Positions 10,057 to 17,964 of a DNA stretch of 18,504 nt are shown here, one piece after another (the first letter of the stretch is position 1; every line of letters begins with the position of its first letter). Location of the stretch: contig MU617228.1 in NCBI GenBank assembly GCA_025201705.1, positions 1 through 18,504 on the forward strand. The letters run 5' to 3'. The notes under the pieces are model-generated. The model was not told the DNA's origin. It saw only the letters and a list, made by a program, of their open reading frames with translations, and searched no databases. A program made the translations under genes and the position numbers. This stretch comes from Dissophora ornata (taxonomy: Eukaryota; Mortierellomycota; Mortierellomycetes; Mortierellales; Mortierellaceae).

Positions 10057-11022
10057 ATGTCCGACACGATCCCACAGGATGCCACACCACATCCGCGCCA
10101 AGGGATCCGTCGCTCCCCACACCCACACAGCGACGACGACGACAGTGACAACGAGAACGTGAACACCCACTCGCTCCATCCTCAGTCCACCTCCTCTTCT
10201 TCTTCTCGTCCCCATAGTCGACAGAGCAGCAGCAAGACCAAAGACACCACTGGGGGAGCAGGAAGGAGCTTTAAGCCATCGATATTCGGGCACCCCAAAT
10301 CACGTCACGATGATGACAAGACCAAGACCAAGATATTCGAATCCGACTCTGACTTTGACGGTCTGGAAGACGACGACAAGGAAGAGGACAGCGAGGGAGG
10401 TGCTGCTGCTGCTGGACGTACTGGTGCTGGAAGGAAAGGAAAGAGCAGTAGGAGAAGAAAAAGACGTATCTCGGATTCAGCATCCCATCTTCTGGCACAG
10501 GCACCACCGGTCCCAGACCTGAGATTCGATAGCAACTACCGTAAAGCCCTCGATCAGATCTATGAGACCCACGCTCGCGAGTCCGCTATCGCAGCAGAAA
10601 TACACGCAGCCAAAACCTCATCATCACCATCACCATCATCATCATCATCGTCTTCAGAGAAACCAAAGCAGCAACAACACGAACATCGGATTAACACAGT
10701 ACCGTCGGTCACGGCGCGGATCACAGTCATGACCTTAAGGGATATCATCATCACACCCTTTGTCCACGGCTTCTTTTGGGGGTTCGGAACAGTGGTCCTG
10801 ACACTGGTGGCCCAGCGGAGTCTGTTGTACCATGTTCGTGACACGTGGAGAAAGATTTTCGGAGGCAATATTACGGATGTACCCATCGTGGTGCGCGGAG
10901 AACCGGCCCGTGTGCGTAGAGTAGGCACCAGTGGATTTGGGGGTATAGGGTTGATGAATGCCGGATCGGGGCTGAGCCAGCAGCAGACAGGGTTTGGAAA
11001 CCCTGCTGGGCGCGCGTATTGA
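10057..11022 (+). CDS. Atg43/DUF1770-like mitochondrial outer-membrane protein, candidate mitophagy receptor
   Basis: 321 residues, no intron. The start is the ATG in TCAACAATGTCC; the frame is open further upstream but has no earlier ATG. Residues 1-150 are predicted disordered: acidic clusters (SDDDDSDNEN at 25-34), Ser-rich tracts and a basic cluster RKGKSSRRRKRR at 126-137. Within this lies SDSDFDGLEDDD at 96-107, which fits the [W/F/Y]xx[L/I/V] Atg8-interacting motif (F100, L103) in a strongly acidic setting. Two family-like blocks follow: PDLRFDSNY at 153-161, and TLRDIIITPFVHGFFWGFG at 226-244 leading into one hydrophobic span at about 233-252. A 30-residue C-terminal stretch and a Gly-rich tail follow. 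PDLRF plus (T)xRDxxxxPxxxGxxWG is, as I remember it, the signature of DUF1770, the family of fission-yeast Atg43, a mitochondrial receptor that binds Atg8. The spacer between the blocks is long and contains a variable poly-Ser tract (188-200). Family membership is recalled, not computed; function is inferred. Confidence 0.65.
   Translation: MSDTIPQDATPHPRQGIRRSPHPHSDDDDSDNENVNTHSLHPQSTSSSSSRPHSRQSSSKTKDTTGGAGRSFKPSIFGHPKSRHDDDKTKTKIFESDSDFDGLEDDDKEEDSEGGAAAAGRTGAGRKGKSSRRRKRRISDSASHLLAQAPPVPDLRFDSNYRKALDQIYETHARESAIAAEIHAAKTSSSPSPSSSSSSSEKPKQQQHEHRINTVPSVTARITVMTLRDIIITPFVHGFFWGFGTVVLTLVAQRSLLYHVRDTWRKIFGGNITDVPIVVRGEPARVRRVGTSGFGGIGLMNAGSGLSQQQTGFGNPAGRAY
10618..10653. repeat. Coding TCA/ATC triplet microsatellite (poly-Ser tract)
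   Basis: TCA/ATC units inside the Atg43-like gene encode Ser-rich residues 188-200, between the two conserved blocks. Copy-number change would alter linker length without a frameshift. Confidence 0.75.
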
Positions 11023-11183
11023 GAATAGAGGAACGTCTTTTACGTTAGGACCCCCCCCCCCCACCCGCAAAACAAAACAAAAAAAATGCACATGAACTGA
11101 TGCGAACAAAGTATATATGGATACAGTGATTGTTCTAGGGTTGTCTAAAGGCTATGATACAATGAATATTGGAATGATTTTCT
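11023..11183. other. Convergent 3' region between Atg43-like and PPR genes
   Basis: Only 161 bp separate the TGA of the plus gene from the TAG of the minus gene, so their 3' UTRs probably overlap. It contains a C12 run at 11051-11062 and an A-rich stretch after it. I see no canonical AATAAA on either strand. Confidence 0.5.
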
Positions 11184-14100
11184 CTAAACTGGTTTGCGAC
11201 CACGCAACAGTGCAAACCGATCCTCGCGTTCCTGGATAAATGTCTTTCGATCCTCCAGGAACTGTTTTCGCTCCCTATCCCTCATCACCGACTTGAGTCG
11301 TCGCCACTGTCTGAAAGGAATGAATCCACCTTGTTGTTGTTGCTGTGGTTGCTGGTCTTGCTCGGATACTGTCGACAAGGAGCGATCCTTTTTGCTCTTG
11401 AACTTTTCTTCAAACTCGTCCAACTCGGAAGAAGGCTGTGCCATTTGTAAAGCAGTGGCCGATCGATTGGCAAGAGGTCCTGTTGTCGTGACCAGTATTC
11501 CCTCGTCCAATGCCTCCAGTACACGCGGATACTCTGTTCGGATCAAACTCCACATAATCTGGCGATGGTTTTCTTCCAGTTTCTCAAACGGACGTGGGTA
11601 TGGCTGCAACTTGGCCTCGATCAACCTTCTTCGCTTTTCAATCTTGGCCTGGAGTTTGGCCGCACTTGATTCACTCGAAGAGACCACGCCTGTAGACATG
11701 GCTGCGTCTTCGGGTTCAATGATGATGGGATTTGAAAGTTGGTCCTGATATCGAACTCGCTTATCGCCCTTTGGCGACAAAAGATCCTCGAGACTATCTG
11801 CCAACGCTGCAAATGTCCTGGGGCGAGGATACAACAGCGTCATTGGATGCTTCGTCGACCCAGATTCCTCACCATCGACTGCAGTGTTTGGCTCCAAGTC
11901 ACTTCTATCCATATCCAAAATATGGGACCTGTCATTTTGATCCGAGCCTAGGTTGCCACTCACGCGATGAACTCTTCTTGGCGGCGAAGGTGCCCGGGGA
12001 GACAAAGTAGAGTGACTTAATTCCAGCTCACTTTCGAACCCAGGCAGCAGCTTCTCTTGAACAATATGACATGCCTCCATCAATAACCCATTCCTGATCA
12101 ACGCAATGCAATAATCGTTCCAGTTGGCCGAGTCGAATTCAAATCCCAGCTGATCCAGCTCGCTCCAAATTGCTTTCGCCTCGGAAATTCTCCCCGAATA
12201 ACAGAGCGAATCAAGTGTGATTGAAATAGGGCGCTGCAGTAGTCGCCGCAGCTTCCAGGCCTTGGTTGTCATTCGATCCTGTGCCCACTCCACAGCATGA
12301 CCATGCTTGAATGGCCTATATCTCTCAGGATGATCGCGAATGTCCTTTTGCTGTTTCTTGAACCGTTCAAACAGCTCATCCCAGATTCGCATTACACTCT
12401 CGACATCCCCTGCACGCCTATAGCCGTCCATCAACATCGTGTATGTGGTCGTATTGGGCTCGAGTCCTCGAGCTTTGATCTCGTCAAATATATCCTTTGC
12501 TGCCAATATATTACTCTCCTTCGCGTAGGCGTCTAAAAGAGGTGTAAAGGCCATCAACGCTTGTGGTCGAGCAGCTGTCTTGAGAGGTTTTCGTTCCGTG
12601 CCAATGGTGGAGAGATGACCTTCCAGGAGCCCACTCGACGGCGCCTCTTGCTCCGACCCCTTGGCATAAGTTGGTCTAGTCCGGTCTTGACTCTGACTAA
12701 TCCCCAGTTTCTCCATCTCATCGTCGTCCAAGGATTCATCCTCCCCTCCAACCATGACGAGTCCACGACTATTCATGATTTTGTTCAGGAATGCCCGACC
12801 TTCCTTTGTCTCTCCCCTTTTCGCGTGCGCTTGCAATAAAGTGGCATAAGTCATAAAGTTGGGTATCAATCCTGCGCGCAGCATGTTCTTGTAGACCTCC
12901 TGTGACCCTTTAAAGTCATCCTGGTCCAGGTATCCTTTCATCAAAATTGTCTGTGCCAGCACGTTGTTTCCGAATCCATCCTCCTCCATATTCTCATACA
13001 TTCGCCGAGCTGCAGACATGTCGCCATCCTTGACCAGACCAAAGAGCAAATTAGAATAGATATAACTGTTGGGCTTCAACCCTTCGGCGCGCATGGCATC
13101 GTAGATCGAGAGCATCTGGGTCAGGTCTCCACGACGGGCGTAGGCATTGAGCAGAGTCCCAAAGATTACTTCATTGGGCATGATGCTGGCCTGAATCATC
13201 TCCCGGTACACTGTCTGGGCGCTAAGCATGTCCTCGGTCGTGCAGTAAACGTGCATCATCGCTCCATAGGCATGAGCATTGGGCATGACCTTATGCGCAT
13301 CTACCATTTCATTCCAAAAGACTTCTGCACCTTCGGCATCTCCACGCGATGCAAACAGGCTGAGAATACTGGAAAATGTATACTGGTCTGGCCGAACACG
13401 GTCCGTAATCATGGATCGAAACACCCGGAAGGCCCCATCGAGATCCCCATGACGTTGAAATGTTCGAATGAGCAGATTGAAATTGACAGTGTTCGGCTCG
13501 ACCTGCTTTGAAAGTTCCAAAAACAGTGCGGCGCTTCGATCCGGATCGTTGGACAAACTTTGGAGAAGTGCACTGAGCGTGTATTCGTTGGAAGGAACTC
13601 CACTGGCGTTCATCTGGTCCACGAGCTGCCGCGTCATGTCATAGTCACCCATCTTTCCGACAGCCTCTACCATGGGACCGAATGTTGTGTCGGTTGGAGT
13701 GAGATCGGCAGCGAGGACATCCTGGTATGCTCTCTGGGCCTCCCTCAGATTTCCTGCATGTGAATGTGCATCAATGATGGCTGAATACGTATCCTCGAGC
13801 GGCTCGAGTCCTTGCTTCTTCATGATATCGACCGTAATGTCCATGTAATCAAACTTTTGAGCACGTCCGAATCGATGGATGGCGGTGGTGAAGAACCCAT
13901 GGGTAAATTTGAAGCCTTCTTTTGAGAGTCTCGCAACGGTAGTATAGACGTTGTCAATGACGCCACGATCCAACAGAAACACGAGGAGATTCTCTACAAC
14001 TTTTGGGTTGACGTCTTTACCCTCATCCTTGATCCATCGCAATACTATATCGCCAAGAGCCTCTGCACGCTCCTTTCGGCTTTGGAAATACGTCGAGAAC

Positions 14101-15365
14101 CCGTCTACGTCGAAGGAAGCCCTGGCCAGCTGGTTGTAAAGTCCAAGGAACCGCCTCATTTCCAAATTGGAATCGCATAGTTGAATAAATTCAGTGATGA
14201 ACCGTCGACGTCCTTGAATTTGCCACAGTATGACCTTGATCTGTTCCGCGGGCAAGTGGTCAACCGCCTGTTGCATCAGAATATCAAAAGCCTCCTGCGG
14301 AAGTTGTTTACCCATGTCGTTCACGTCAAGTGCCACCTGGAGCATCATCTCCATGGACTCTTCGGTTTGTTCGGACCGAGATAGGGCTTGAAACAGTACG
14401 GTGACGTCGTCGCTCTGTAGCAATGGGAGAGCTTCGGCCTTGACCATCTTTGTATAGGAGGCCCACAATTGCTTAGTATTCGCTTTCACAAACGCCTTTT
14501 GTCTCAGCTCTGCCAAGATCAATCTCTTTTGTTCCAAGCTCAGACCAAGGCCATCACCGCCGTCCTGAGAGAAGAATGAGCGCTGCGATCGGGTGGTGTG
14601 CAAGTATCTTTTCGAGGACGAACGATCTGCTGCTGCGTTGCGGCTGGACCATGTCGAGAAACTAATGGTGTTTCTGCTGTGAATCCTCGACGGTAAATGC
14701 GATATCCTTGAAGGCGAGTGGTGTAAACTGAGGGCCTCTGGTGCGAGGTGATGTTGTCTGTGATTTGATGATGTGTTTGCTGATCGAATATGAGCCTTGG
14801 TGGTCGATTTCTTTCCGCGATGAATATTGTCAACTACTATGCATGGCGGTGATGCCAGCAACGATTGCTGAGAGAGAACCTCCTTTTGTGAGCAATGGCG
14901 CACCCCTTCTGCAACGATCCCTGCTGAACTCTCGGTGCATGCCTTCATTGAAAACGAGCGATGTGGCTGCACACCACTCCGAGGCCGCGCATGTGTTTGA
15001 TGGATATGAGACTGCTGCTGAAGTACATGTTGATGGTTCGGGACAAGCGATCGCGGTCGCCTTGATACAGGACTGCATGAGTGGGTAAAAAAGACTTCCC
15101 ATGACGCCTCTCCCAAGCTGTGGATCTGAATCTCTGGGGCTGATGGAAGCGATAGTGACGGAGTTGCTGACACAGTTGCTTGACGACTCAACTGCGCTTG
15201 GGACTGACCACTACTACTTGAGCAGATCGAACGGCATGTACCATCACCCGATATACGCGAACGGATTTTACGCCTTGAGCCCCCAGTCAGACAGCCCTTG
15301 GATCGCGAGGGGATGCCCATAGCCACAGACAGCACGTTGGCTGCGCGGCTTGAAGAACAGGACAT
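11184..15365 (-). CDS. Large mitochondrial-type pentatricopeptide repeat (PPR) protein
   Basis: Sequence-specific RNA-binding protein, probably acting on mitochondrial transcripts (stability, processing or translation, as for fungal Pet309/Cya5-type proteins). 1393 residues from the first in-frame ATG at 15365; the frame is open about 71 codons further upstream without ATG. Residues 1-265 are basic, Ser/Arg/His-rich and poor in acids, ending in KRYLHTTRSQRSFF (about 252-265), which resembles a mitochondrial presequence cleavage area. About 11 tandem 35-residue PPRs run from about 485 to 868 (for example GLKPNSYIYSNLLFGLVKDG and GLIPNFMTYATLLQAHAKRG). A 65-residue acidic/polar insert interrupts the array, then further repeats lie at about 935-1000 (GLEPNTTTYTMLMDGYRRAG) and about 1045-1110. 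The C-terminal 280 residues contain a charged helix (KLQAKIEKRRRLIEAKL), a short poly-Gln and a very basic Arg-rich end. The start is uncertain: the long presequence region may hide a short 5' exon, or translation may begin at Met140 (ATG at 14948). I cannot name the ortholog. Confidence 0.85.
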   Translation of the reverse strand: MSCSSSRAANVLSVAMGIPSRSKGCLTGGSRRKIRSRISGDGTCRSICSSSSGQSQAQLSRQATVSATPSLSLPSAPEIQIHSLGEASWEVFFTHSCSPVSRRPRSLVPNHQHVLQQQSHIHQTHARPRSGVQPHRSFSMKACTESSAGIVAEGVRHCSQKEVLSQQSLLASPPCIVVDNIHRGKKSTTKAHIRSANTSSNHRQHHLAPEALSLHHSPSRISHLPSRIHSRNTISFSTWSSRNAAADRSSSKRYLHTTRSQRSFFSQDGGDGLGLSLEQKRLILAELRQKAFVKANTKQLWASYTKMVKAEALPLLQSDDVTVLFQALSRSEQTEESMEMMLQVALDVNDMGKQLPQEAFDILMQQAVDHLPAEQIKVILWQIQGRRRFITEFIQLCDSNLEMRRFLGLYNQLARASFDVDGFSTYFQSRKERAEALGDIVLRWIKDEGKDVNPKVVENLLVFLLDRGVIDNVYTTVARLSKEGFKFTHGFFTTAIHRFGRAQKFDYMDITVDIMKKQGLEPLEDTYSAIIDAHSHAGNLREAQRAYQDVLAADLTPTDTTFGPMVEAVGKMGDYDMTRQLVDQMNASGVPSNEYTLSALLQSLSNDPDRSAALFLELSKQVEPNTVNFNLLIRTFQRHGDLDGAFRVFRSMITDRVRPDQYTFSSILSLFASRGDAEGAEVFWNEMVDAHKVMPNAHAYGAMMHVYCTTEDMLSAQTVYREMIQASIMPNEVIFGTLLNAYARRGDLTQMLSIYDAMRAEGLKPNSYIYSNLLFGLVKDGDMSAARRMYENMEEDGFGNNVLAQTILMKGYLDQDDFKGSQEVYKNMLRAGLIPNFMTYATLLQAHAKRGETKEGRAFLNKIMNSRGLVMVGGEDESLDDDEMEKLGISQSQDRTRPTYAKGSEQEAPSSGLLEGHLSTIGTERKPLKTAARPQALMAFTPLLDAYAKESNILAAKDIFDEIKARGLEPNTTTYTMLMDGYRRAGDVESVMRIWDELFERFKKQQKDIRDHPERYRPFKHGHAVEWAQDRMTTKAWKLRRLLQRPISITLDSLCYSGRISEAKAIWSELDQLGFEFDSANWNDYCIALIRNGLLMEACHIVQEKLLPGFESELELSHSTLSPRAPSPPRRVHRVSGNLGSDQNDRSHILDMDRSDLEPNTAVDGEESGSTKHPMTLLYPRPRTFAALADSLEDLLSPKGDKRVRYQDQLSNPIIIEPEDAAMSTGVVSSSESSAAKLQAKIEKRRRLIEAKLQPYPRPFEKLEENHRQIMWSLIRTEYPRVLEALDEGILVTTTGPLANRSATALQMAQPSSELDEFEEKFKSKKDRSLSTVSEQDQQPQQQQQGGFIPFRQWRRLKSVMRDRERKQFLEDRKTFIQEREDRFALLRGRKPV

Positions 15366-15850
15366 TGGGCTGAGGATGTGGTCAAATAGATCGAACCAAA
15401 ATACTGCTCTAACACTGCCGCGTGTCTGAGTGAGAGAGAGGTCGACGTTAGTGAAATGGCCATAGGACAGTGGATTGGAATAGACGCCATGGATAAAGAA
15501 CGATATTGGGAGTAGGGCGTCCGTACCTGGGCAACGCAGTCGAGTCGAAAATACGAGGAAAATTAAAGTGCGGGACAAAGGTGAAGCGCGTGTTCAAAGG
15601 TGTGCGCTGTGCCTAGACACGAATCGGCAAACAGGTAAGGTGTTGGGTGTAAGGGAATGGCGGAGGGAGATATTTGGATGAGGCAGCCTCCCCTGTGATG
15701 GAGAGGAGATGCGATCCGCGATTGGACCTTATTTTGTGCTCCAGGCGAGTCCGTGGCGGGTGGCTGGAGACGCCTGTTGGCTCGGGAAATGTAAACAACG
15801 CCGATCTGCAGTAAAACGGATTTTGGCTCTCGCAATTGTTTCTCGGTGTG
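15366..15850 (-). promoter_or_regulatory. Upstream region of the PPR gene
   Basis: On the minus strand a CCAAT pentamer lies at 15725-15721, about 356 bp before the chosen ATG. A possible 5' UTR intron has a donor, CAG|GTACGG, at about 15527 and an acceptor, CCTCAG, a few bases before the ATG at 15365. If it is spliced, the upstream open frame is not coding. No TATA box was seen. Confidence 0.3.
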
Positions 15851-16670
15851 TCCAAGAAAGGATGTGAGTTCTTAAGGGTGCGTCTCCCATGTCTCACCTT
15901 TGGTATTCCTGCGCACCATGGTACCACCTTGGGGCTCAGGCGCATACCCTCACAATCTGAGCATCAGTGTTTGCATCGGCAAACGTCAGTGCCATATCGC
16001 CTCGGGCTTATCCCAGATGACTGCGTAGTCAGGACAAGCCAGCATGGTGCCTATGTACAGTCACTCGTCCAATGCCCGCGAGATACATTCATCAATTCAC
16101 CTAGACTGGCAAAAGTACGTTTAGTCCAAATACGGTTTCCATACCGCAAAGACAATCACCCACAGATGGTGCGGCACGAATCGCCCTGGATCCTAGGTTG
16201 TATGACACTTGTATTCCTATATCACAAGCTCTTCATCTTAAAGCGACAAAACAAAGGAAACAACGAACAACACTGAATGTGACAGCCCGTAATGGCGGAG
16301 AGAGCATACACCATTCGGTCTCCGCTATCAGCTTCGTGCCCCAAAGGAAGAAAGGAAGAAGAACTTGACAAAGTGGCGATGTAAGGTGACAATTACAAAA
16401 GGACAGATCCAGCCCAGGACCCGTTAACTGACCAGAGAAAGAGCACATCGTTCAAAAGCATGGCGTTGCGAGCTTGGCGGTTGCTGGATTCCATCTTAGT
16501 AATCAACTGGCCATTTTTCAGACCTCCAATCTCATATACGGTGCTCGCAGTCTTGGCTGCCATGCCATGAGCTTGGAGCGATACGAGAAACCCAATGTAA
16601 ATTCATAATTGTCATTATCAGATACGAGCCACAGGGTTATCGGGGCGGTTTTTCCCGAATGCAAGATTTA
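15851..16670. other. Intergenic stretch without a convincing gene
   Basis: A plus frame (about 15836-16276, 146 codons) and several shorter frames on both strands exist, but their composition is irregular and none shows a family motif. A 37-codon ATG frame near 16460 begins MALRAWRLLDSILV; it is hydrophobic and isolated. I see no RNA gene. Confidence 0.35.
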
Positions 16671-16674
16671 TAAA

Positions 16675-16842
16675 ATGATACCAGAGGACGATGTTCACAA
16701 TGCCTTGGCCAGTGCAGTAAAACAACAACAACAACAACAACAACAATGCAAGGGTTCACATGCATCTGTGAACAAAAACGCCAGCAAGAGTAAAATGAAA
16801 AGTGTCAGAGGCAGAGGAAAGAATTATAAACAGGATTATTAA
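16675..16842 (+). CDS. Doubtful small ORF with poly-Gln and basic tail (possible terminal exon)
   Basis: 55 codons from ATG at 16675 to TAA: an acidic start MIPEDDVHNALASAVK, eight Gln from a (CAA)8 array, then a Lys/Arg-rich tail ending KSVRGRGKNYKQDY. The frame is open back to about 16606, and an acceptor-like TTATCAG precedes it near 16620, so it could be the last exon of a spliced plus-strand gene. I could not find convincing upstream exons. It is not recognised and could be chance. Confidence 0.15.
   Translation: MIPEDDVHNALASAVKQQQQQQQQCKGSHASVNKNASKSKMKSVRGRGKNYKQDY
16725..16746. repeat. (CAA)n microsatellite
   Basis: About eight uninterrupted CAA units; they would encode poly-Gln if the doubtful small ORF spanning it is real. 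Confidence 0.8.
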
Positions 16843-16971
16843 GATTAATGAAATGCAAAGTGAACAAGGGGGTTTTTAATTATTGGTTGACGGATCGGCT
16901 ACCTGTTAACAGAGCAGTGCAACAGTAACAGTAACGGGGCAGAGAGTCCAGTGTTGATGGCTCCTTTTTCT

Positions 16972-16985
16972 CGACCTTCGGGTCG
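16972..16985. other. UUCG-tetraloop hairpin
   Basis: CGACC-TTCG-GGTCG forms a perfect 5-bp stem closed by the extra-stable C(UUCG)G loop. It lies in otherwise featureless DNA after the (CAA)n ORF. It could be part of a structured transcript, but there is no second element to support an RNA gene. Confidence 0.4.
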
Positions 16986-16999
16986 GATGGAGATAAAGT

Positions 17000-17885
17000 G
17001 GTCCGTTCGCCGCTTCGTATTCCGCAATTTGCCTTTTTATTAACGTTGGGGTGAACACATCAAGAAGGTGAGCACGCTTGGTCGCTCTTTTCCCTGGAGG
17101 ACGGACGCTCTTTGTTTGATCACGTACTGTATATTCGCGACAGAAACTAGAATAGACATGGACTTGTACATGTGAATAAGAGTGTACAGCACGGTTGCCA
17201 AGGAATGATGCTCGATCGGTTGTTCCGGAAAGCAAAACATGGAAAACAGAAAGAGACGGATGAGTGGCGATGAACATGTTCATCCAGGTGGTTGTTGTAT
17301 GACAACAGAACAAGAACAGAAATAACCCGCATGGTGACCATGGGCACGGGGATACGAGAGCTGGAGAGTGGACGTAGAACTTCAAGAAGGAGAGGGAAAC
17401 ATGTGGTTGCCAAGCACAGGCACGGGCTACTGTCCGGAGATGGACGATCGTTCATTTCCTGGAGCATGTGCGATCGATCCCCCTTCCCTCTCGTATCCGA
17501 CTTTTCGCAGCTGTTGGACACGCGCACGCGAGAACGTGTTTCGGGACACACACCTGCAGTGTATGCTCCACAATGACGAGTTGCAAGGAGTGGTTGGATG
17601 CAAGTGACGCCTCTGCAATTGAAGACGACGAGAGAAAGAAGGAAAGATAGACCTTGTCACCTTGTCACCCTGTCAATGTGGAAAGCCAAAAAAAAAAAAG
17701 AAGGTTTGGGTTTGTTTTTCCCCCCAACAAGTCGTAATAGTAATAGTCGCCACCTTTCATTTTTGGACGAGCCAGTGCAAGCAAGGGCCGCGCTTCGGTT
17801 TCTATCCAAGTAAGGTTCTCCCACATTTCTGCAACCGCTCCATCCACTCGCCTCGCCGAGATGAACGCATTGCGAAGATGCAGTG
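17000..17885. other. Intergenic stretch without a convincing gene
   Basis: Overlapping open frames occur on both strands here, but none has a recognisable domain, a good ATG context and clean codon use together. It is probably upstream sequence of the gene expected beyond the right edge. Confidence 0.35.
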
Positions 17886-17895
17886 TTGATGTGTA

Positions 17896-17919
17896 TCAAG
17901 CAATCAAGCAATGATTGCT
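17896..17919. promoter_or_regulatory. Compact direct-plus-inverted repeat, possible factor site
   Basis: TCAAGCAA occurs twice in tandem (17896-17903, 17904-17911). AGCAATCA at 17899-17906 is matched by its reverse complement TGATTGCT at 17912-17919, with a 5-bp spacer. The dyad stands just before the pyrimidine-rich leader, where a regulator could bind. Confidence 0.35.
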
Positions 17920-17964
17920 GTGGGGTGGAACCAAACACCAAACACCCTCTCGTTTGTTTAAAGT

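Noticed and set aside
15836..16276. 146-codon plus-strand frame
   Set aside because: Irregular composition, no motif, no supporting splice partners, and it overlaps the PPR promoter region.
16968..17000. Weak similarity of TCTCGACCTTCGGGTCGGAT...AAAGTG to the 5' stem-loop I of U2 snRNA
   Set aside because: The essential branch-point recognition sequence GTAGTA and the Sm site do not follow; only a generic hairpin is shared.
16906..17551. Minus-strand frames of 134 and 159 codons
   Set aside because: They overlap each other in different frames, contain Cys/His/Ser-rich random-like sequence and have no recognisable family.
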